From positions 20,814 through 84,813 of the forward strand of contig JAWKZS010000015.1 in the NCBI GenBank assembly GCA_041395845.1: DNA of 64,000 bases. The letters are read 5' to 3'. A program made the position numbers and the translations under genes. Each line of letters starts with the position of its first letter. Positions within the stretch are counted from its first letter, which is position 1. Of this stretch, positions 59,105 to 64,000 are shown piece by piece. The notes beneath the pieces are model-generated. The model ran no database searches. It was not told the origin of the DNA and saw only the letters and a list, made by a program, of their open reading frames with translations. The stretch comes from Ch67 sp041395845 (GTDB taxonomy: Bacteria; Pseudomonadota; Gammaproteobacteria; Pseudomonadales; Ketobacteraceae).

Positions 59105-59815
59105 TCTTCAATCTCTAAGTTGTCGTCGACATCGGTGAGGATGACGTTGCTGCGGTATTCGCCCCGGAACATGAATTGCCGGGTGATGTAGACCCGCATG
59201 CCGAGGCCGGCGTGCACGGTCTGGTCGGTGCGGTCACGGGTCTGCACAAATTTGGCTTCGGGGCTGATTCTTGATGGCGCCGCCGCCGATGATGAAATAG
59301 GGGGAGTAGCGCCACTGGGGCCAGGGCTGATGGGTGAGGCTGAGGTTGGCCAGGGTGCTGTCGGAAAAATTGCCGAGGGCTTCGCTGACGTTGATTTCAA
59401 ACGACAGGTTTTCGGTGAAGTAGTAGCCGAGCAGGCCGCCCACCATGGTGTTGCCTTCGAAATCGCCCATCTTGACGCCGGCTTCCCAGCGGCGGTGGGC
59501 GTATTCGTCCTGACCGATGCGGGCGATGCGGACCTGATCGCCGTCCGGGTCCAGGGTGCGCTCCATATCGTCGCGGTGAATCCAGCCTTCGAATCCCTTG
59601 CGGGTGCGCACCTTGAACCAGTCGGTCTTGCGCAGCATGACTTCGATGTAGTCACCCCGTTCGACGATCTGCACGCGGGGATAGCCTTCACCGGGGCCGG
59701 TGCGCAGGTCCAGATAGGCATCCAGCACTTCGACGGACGGATATTCGCTGGCATGGGCGCCGACAGCACCAAAACTGCAGGCTACAACAAGTGCGATCAG
59801 GATTCGGGCAAACAT
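59074..59815 (-). pseudogene. SH3-domain / outer-membrane beta-barrel protein, one frameshift
   Basis: The start is ATG 59815 with signal peptide IALVVACSFGAVGAHA. A bacterial SH3 domain follows (LDLRTGPGEGYPRVQIVERG ... TRKGFEGWIHR), then beta-barrel strands. The first frame stops soon after GGGAIKNQP; the remaining barrel (AKFVQTRDRT ... LGFSAFF) continues in the next frame. Removing one base from the GGGG run at 59260-59263 restores a 246-residue protein. Length (742 = 3n+1) agrees with a single insertion. Whether it is a real mutation or a sequence error cannot be decided here. Confidence 0.8.
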
Positions 59816-59913
59816 GTGCAGGCGCTGTGCCTTCTGGTTGATTGTTATAAGGTCTTGTTTTTTGCCACATTCTATGGCAATGCTGCGCAGGCGGCCACCA
59901 GCGCAGCGGTTGC

Positions 59914-62502
59914 TCAATTATCAGGCGCGTCGAAGTGATTGTTGTAGTACTGGCCGCCAATGTCGAGCCATTCGGCGATCAAGCGCCGTTCTCCGGGTGT
60001 CAGGAAACCAAAATGGCTGTTGCCTGGTGTTTCGAACCTGCTGAAGAAGCCGCTACTGAAGTGTGCACCGCTACGGCTCATGGATGCGGTGACATTGGTC
60101 GGATCGGGTGAGTCCGGGCAGGCGTTCTGCAACACGGGCTGATCGTTTTCATCCAGCACAGGGTTGCCTTGACCGTCCAGCACCGGGTCAAGCACGGCGT
60201 TACAGTCCCGTAGTACGCCATCCCTGACGATCTGGTAGGGGCGTGCTGTCAGTAGCTCGAAGTAGGAACGGTAGCGATTGTTGTTGTCGCCAGGCTCGAC
60301 GTCTGCGGTTAATTCCAGTTGGGTCGGAGGAATTCCGTCGACGGCATTGTCCCGCATAAAGGTTGAGTTATGGCAGTCAATGCAGCTTGCGCTCTGCATG
60401 GGGTCGGCAGGATGCGCGCGGGATTGCGACCAGATTGTCTGGATGTGTTGCTCATAGTGGATGATCGATGGGCAGCCGCTAGTCCAATAGGTGTAGAGAA
60501 GCCCACAATTCGCGGCGGAAGGGTCGTTGTCCAACGGATAACTCAGTGCCGCAGGATTGGGGTGAGCGAGGAATTGGATTGATGGTAGAAGCCAGTGTGG
60601 TACTACTTGTGGTGGGCTCTGCATTTAGGCGGCCGTGGGGCGCCGTGCTGTCGGAGTCGTTCCACTGCCAGTATGACAGCCATTGCATTCCAGCACCTCA
60701 CCCGGGCGAACGCTGATCAGTTCTGGTGGCGCAGGGAGCCTCCGGTGCTGCCGTTGACGCGCAGTGCTTTGCCATTCTCGTCAACGATACTCAGCGCTAA
60801 CGGCATATTTGCGGGCACACGCACTCTGACGGAGTTGTCGGCCTGGAATTTCGGTGTAGCCGATGATTTCGCGCATCCGTGCCGCACCGAGATTGATGTC
60901 CGACGTTCTGGCGGAAAGCTTCAGTGTCGCGGGGCGGCTCTTCAACCCCGCGGATAATTCTGAGGTAGGCCGGTGTTAGCGAACCAAAATTGCAGGGCGT
61001 ACCGCCAAAATTGCATACATCGCGGATATGGATCGCTCCTTCTTCCTTGGCTTCAGCGGTCAGATCCTCATTTGCGTGGTAATGCGGCAAAATGGCAGGT
61101 CGGTGCGTGGTGTTGCCAGTACCACATCGGTGTAGACCACGCCGGCGCGGGCAGTAATGACGGGCGTCTGGGTGTCACTGGCGTAGTCGTAGGTCCAGAT
61201 GCCGTAAGCCGCCGGTGCGATGGTGGCGGCGGGGTTGTTGATATTGTCATCGGTGCAGGGTTGGGTGGTGTCGCCGATGTTCAGCCGGCACCGGCTCCAG
61301 CTGACCACTGCCCGGCTGGTACCGTCCCACAGCGGGTAGAAAGCGGAAAAATAACCGCCGCGTGACAGGCTGCCATCGGTGCGGACGTTTTTTCCGGTCA
61401 CGGTGGTCTGGGCCGGGCCGCTGCCACCGCTGTTGGCGACTGGCTGGGTGTTGTCGATGTAGCGATCGACATCGATGCGAACGAAGTCGCCACCGTAAAA
61501 CGTGGTTTCATCCGGGCGTGCGAGTACGAACAGATCGCCATCAGGCAGCACATTGCTGCGAACGAAACGCAATTGGGTGCCATCTGTGCCGGTATTCTGT
61601 GAGTGGTGCCCGTACAGGATGTGCAGTCCGCTGCCGTCTGGATTGACCTTGTATAACGTTAAGGCGTCGTTGTTCCCGGTGTTTTCCCAGCGCGTGAAGA
61701 CAATGGTTCCGTCGTTCATGACGGCAGGGTAGAAGTCGTGGCTCTGATTGAAGGTGATTTGTTCGATGTCACCGCTGGTAACAGTTGGGCAGGCGGCAGA
61801 TGTAGAGCTGCGGGAAATTCGCAGAGTGTGCAGATTCAGGGCGAGCATGGTGTTGCTGCCCCGCTCAACCAGATGGCTATATCCCCCTTTGCCCTGGTCG
61901 CTCAGGAGTTGCCTGGTTTTCTTTTGCCTGGTGGAAGCAAAAACAAGCCGGTTGCTGGGAAGGTAGCGGGGAGTTAGGTCATGGCCGCTGTCTGCAAGAG
62001 GCGACACAATGAGTTTACAAATCTGATCGTTTTCAATGTCGTATTCCCACAGGTTCCAGGTGGTGGGCCGGTCTTCGGTTTCCTCTTCCCGCAGGGCAAA
62101 TACCACGAACTTGCCATCCGGCGACACATCCAGATCCCGCACATCGACATTACCGCTCACCGCGCGGGCCGAAATGTCAGTGGTGGCAGCACTCTGGTCG
62201 GCGCGGGCTTTCATATACAGCCGGGCGCCGCCACGGAAGGTGAGCGGATCCTTCAGGTCATCTTCAATGATCGCGCCGGTTTCATCGGTGCGCAGGTTGC
62301 GTTCGATGTAGAACAGCGGAATGTCCGCTACCAGCGGATCGGGATCCTGGTTGTCGGAGCTGCCCGGAAATTTGTCCTCACTGCCACAGCCGCTAAGCAG
62401 CAACGCGCCCAATATCAGTGCAAGTGCGGTTTTTATACCCTGGTGGAATTTCAATGTCGCAGATCCAGTCAGATAGAAATTAAAACGATCGTTCATATTC
62501 AT
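59914..62502 (-). pseudogene. HzsA-related haem lipoprotein with beta-propeller, multiple frameshifts
   Basis: A protein of about 860 residues. The start is near 62502, with a lipobox ILGALLLSGCGSED. The N-terminal ~470 residues are PD40/TolB-like propeller repeats (VRDLDVSPDGKFVVFALRE, HDLTPRYLPSNRLVFASTR, SHDFYPAVMNDGTIVFTRW). The C-terminal part carries two haem motifs, CNGCH (60673-60687) and CIDCH (60370-60384). This layout resembles hydrazine-synthase alpha-subunit-related (HzsA-like) proteins, which are widespread outside anammox and of unknown function. Six one-base shifts are inferred near 61089-61092, 60900, 60842, 60718, 60662 and 60576; all frames join coherently. Possibly sequence errors. 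Confidence 0.7.
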
Positions 62503-62762
62503 TTGCCTCTGCATTCCGGCAGTGCCTGTGCAAGCCGGAAAGGCCCCCTATAATTAAAAGCGCAAAATCCGCAGGTTTGCAGTTTTACATCACTTGATTT
62601 GTCGAAGTTAGGACTGCTTCACACTGTTGATAGAGGCCTTGCACCGATACCGGGGTTTGCGAAGGCGGTCACGTATTAACCCAAGATGGCTTGTATACAC
62701 TGACAGGGTAGCTTGAAAAAAACTGTCTTGCGTTTGCTGTCAGGTTTGAAGGATTGGGTGCC
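62503..62762. other. divergent promoter region of the redox cluster
   Basis: 260 bases between the leftward HzsA-like gene and the rightward cytochrome gene. AT-rich patches (e.g. TAATTATAG on the minus strand near 62548-62556) suggest promoters on both sides, but no hexamer pair is clear enough to mark and no regulator site was identified. Confidence 0.4.
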
Positions 62763-63971
62763 ATGGTTAACAACAACAAACTCTCGTGGACAACTCGGGT
62801 AGGCGCGGTGGCGCTGGGGGTTGGTCTGGCCCTGTCTGCTGCCAATGTGCACGCCGGTGCCAGGGATCAGGCCAAGCGTATGTACGACCGCATCGCCGGT
62901 GTGCCGCCGTCGGATGGCGAGCTGGTGCGAATGCTCCAGATCATGGATGCCAATGACGATAACGTCACCGACAGTGATGCAGCGGCCCAGGCGGCGGCAG
63001 CGATCGCGCTGGAAAGTCCTGCCTTCTACAGCGTCACTCTCAAGAATCTGTTTACGCCCTGGTCGAATGAAGAACAGACGGTGTTTGCAGATCTGAATGA
63101 CTTCACCGCAACGCTGATCGGCCTGGTGCGCGACGGCGATGATTTTCGCAAGGCCCTGTATGACGATGTGCTGTATGTAGGCACCGGAGGCGGCCTGCCG
63201 CCCTACTCAGCCGACGATAACGCGCACTACTCGGCCCTGGAAGCCAGTGGCGCTGATCTGGGTGATCCGTCGGTACTGGTGCGCACCAGTCAGTCCTATC
63301 TGCCGTCCAACGCCACCGCCGGCGTGATGACAACGCGCCAGGGCGCCAAGGCCTATTTCGTGGCCGGCACCAACCGTGCCATGTTTCGCTTTACCATGCT
63401 GAACTTCCTCTGCAACGATCTGGAACAGGTGAAAGACACCACCCGTACCCCGGATCGCATTCGCCAGGATGTATCGCGCAGTCCCGGTGGTGACAGCCGC
63501 CTGTTCCACAACAACTGTGTTGGCTGCCACGCGGGTATGGATCCGCTGGCCCAGGCCTTTGCCTACTACAACTGGACTGGCGAAGAAGGCACTGATCAGG
63601 GTCGCATCGAGTACACGGCGGGCAGTGTTCAGCCCAAGTACCTGATCAACGCTGACACCTTCCGCTACGGCTACATCACACCGGACGATCACTGGGACAA
63701 CTACTGGCGTGAAGGCCAGAACTCCGCGCTGGGTTGGGATGCCGGTCTGCCTGGCAACGGCCAGGGCGCCAAGTCGATGGGGCAGGAGCTGGCCCACACC
63801 GATGCCTTTGCCCAGTGTCAGGTGAAACACGTATTTGAAACCGTCTGCCTGCATGCACCCACTACTGCCGATGATATTGCGGCGGTGTCCGGCATGGTGA
63901 GCAATTTCCGCGCGGGCTATAACCTGCAGACCGTGTTTACGGATGCAGCAGCCTATTGCCGGGGCGATTGA
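62763..63971 (+). CDS. exported monohaem cytochrome-like protein
   Basis: Encodes 402 residues from ATG 62763 (AAGGA 9 bases upstream; TTG 62754 is an alternative). The signal peptide is VGAVALGVGLALSAANVHA. A helical N-terminal part leads to one haem motif, FHNNCVGCHAGMDPLAQAF (about residue 252), a context resembling the C-terminal halves of DUF1585/DUF1588 planctomycete-type cytochromes. The C-terminus has further Cys (CQVKHVFETVCLHAP). It is divergent from the HzsA-like lipoprotein and probably works with it in periplasmic electron transfer. The exact family is uncertain. Confidence 0.75.
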   Translation: MVNNNKLSWTTRVGAVALGVGLALSAANVHAGARDQAKRMYDRIAGVPPSDGELVRMLQIMDANDDNVTDSDAAAQAAAAIALESPAFYSVTLKNLFTPWSNEEQTVFADLNDFTATLIGLVRDGDDFRKALYDDVLYVGTGGGLPPYSADDNAHYSALEASGADLGDPSVLVRTSQSYLPSNATAGVMTTRQGAKAYFVAGTNRAMFRFTMLNFLCNDLEQVKDTTRTPDRIRQDVSRSPGGDSRLFHNNCVGCHAGMDPLAQAFAYYNWTGEEGTDQGRIEYTAGSVQPKYLINADTFRYGYITPDDHWDNYWREGQNSALGWDAGLPGNGQGAKSMGQELAHTDAFAQCQVKHVFETVCLHAPTTADDIAAVSGMVSNFRAGYNLQTVFTDAAAYCRGD

Positions 63972-64000
63972 TCACAACAGCGGCAATGTCGGCGTAGCCA

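Noticed and set aside
62036..62311. Plus-strand frames within 61.3-62.5 kb as genes
   Set aside because: They are antisense to the propeller part of the HzsA-like lipoprotein, which has a lipobox and PD40 repeats.

Overview
The window (about 60% G+C by eye, dense, almost no repeats) comes from a gammaproteobacterium with Pseudomonadales-type gene order. The best evidence is two long blocks of conserved synteny: sfsA side - aminotransferase - dksA - gluQ - cbrX-like - cbrA - cbrB - crcZ - pcnB - folK - panB - panC, and proA - nadD - rsfS - rlmH - mrdA - rodA - mltB - rlpA - dacA - ybeD - lipB - lipA. Both match the arrangement known from Pseudomonas, but each carries extra genes (two L,D-transpeptidases, a deoxynucleoside kinase, a D-amino acid transaminase). 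The host is therefore probably a relative of Pseudomonas (for example an Alcanivorax-like lineage) rather than a typical member of that genus. No species call can be made from the sequence alone.

Layout. 1-6.8 kb: a truncated NhaP2/CvrA-type antiporter, then a rightward run of a cupin protein, an HD phosphohydrolase, a phospholipase-D lipoprotein (ClsC-like), two small lipoproteins and an MpaB-like oxygenase/TetR pair. 6.8-12.1 kb: a PEP-CTERM protein with a sigma-54-type promoter, then pcnB-folK-dNK-panB-panC, with a striking palindromic element between panB and panC. 12.3-14.7 kb: two divergent L,D-transpeptidases. 14.8-20 kb: the carbon-catabolite module cbrX-cbrA-cbrB plus a CrcZ-type small RNA. 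20-24 kb: gluQ, dksA, an aminotransferase, sfsA and a MAPEG protein. 24.2-28.7 kb: napEFDABC, periplasmic nitrate reductase. 28.9-33 kb: hexose-6-phosphate mutarotase, a serine hydrolase lipoprotein and an exported protein with papain-like His and Asn-Cys signatures. 33.4-35.4 kb: a more AT-rich accessory island with a FitAB-like toxin-antitoxin pair and a three-gene operon ending in an Imm11/DUF1629-like immunity protein. 35.4-39.2 kb: an orphan lipase chaperone, a GGDEF protein and a degenerate HD-GYP protein. 39.6-43 kb: transport and membrane genes. 43-54.8 kb: lipoate synthesis and the cell-elongation/peptidoglycan cluster. 54.9-56.4 kb: a double-receiver HD-GYP response regulator. 56.5-64 kb: a little-described envelope redox cluster (DUF3570, DUF4266, TlpA-like thioredoxin, two beta-barrel proteins, an HzsA-related multi-domain haem lipoprotein) facing a monohaem exported cytochrome.

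How the genes work together. CbrA/CbrB should sense nutritional state and drive sigma-54 transcription of CrcZ. CrcZ carries seven A-rich Hfq/Crc target motifs and would relieve catabolite repression. The nap operon gives periplasmic nitrate reduction fed from the quinol pool through NapC. The mrd/rlpA/dacA cluster and the two L,D-transpeptidases cover lateral wall growth, septal hydrolysis and 3-3 crosslinks. The right-end redox cluster has several single-base frameshifts packed into about 0.5 kb. Because the downstream reading frames and haem motifs are otherwise intact, these look as much like sequence errors as gene decay.
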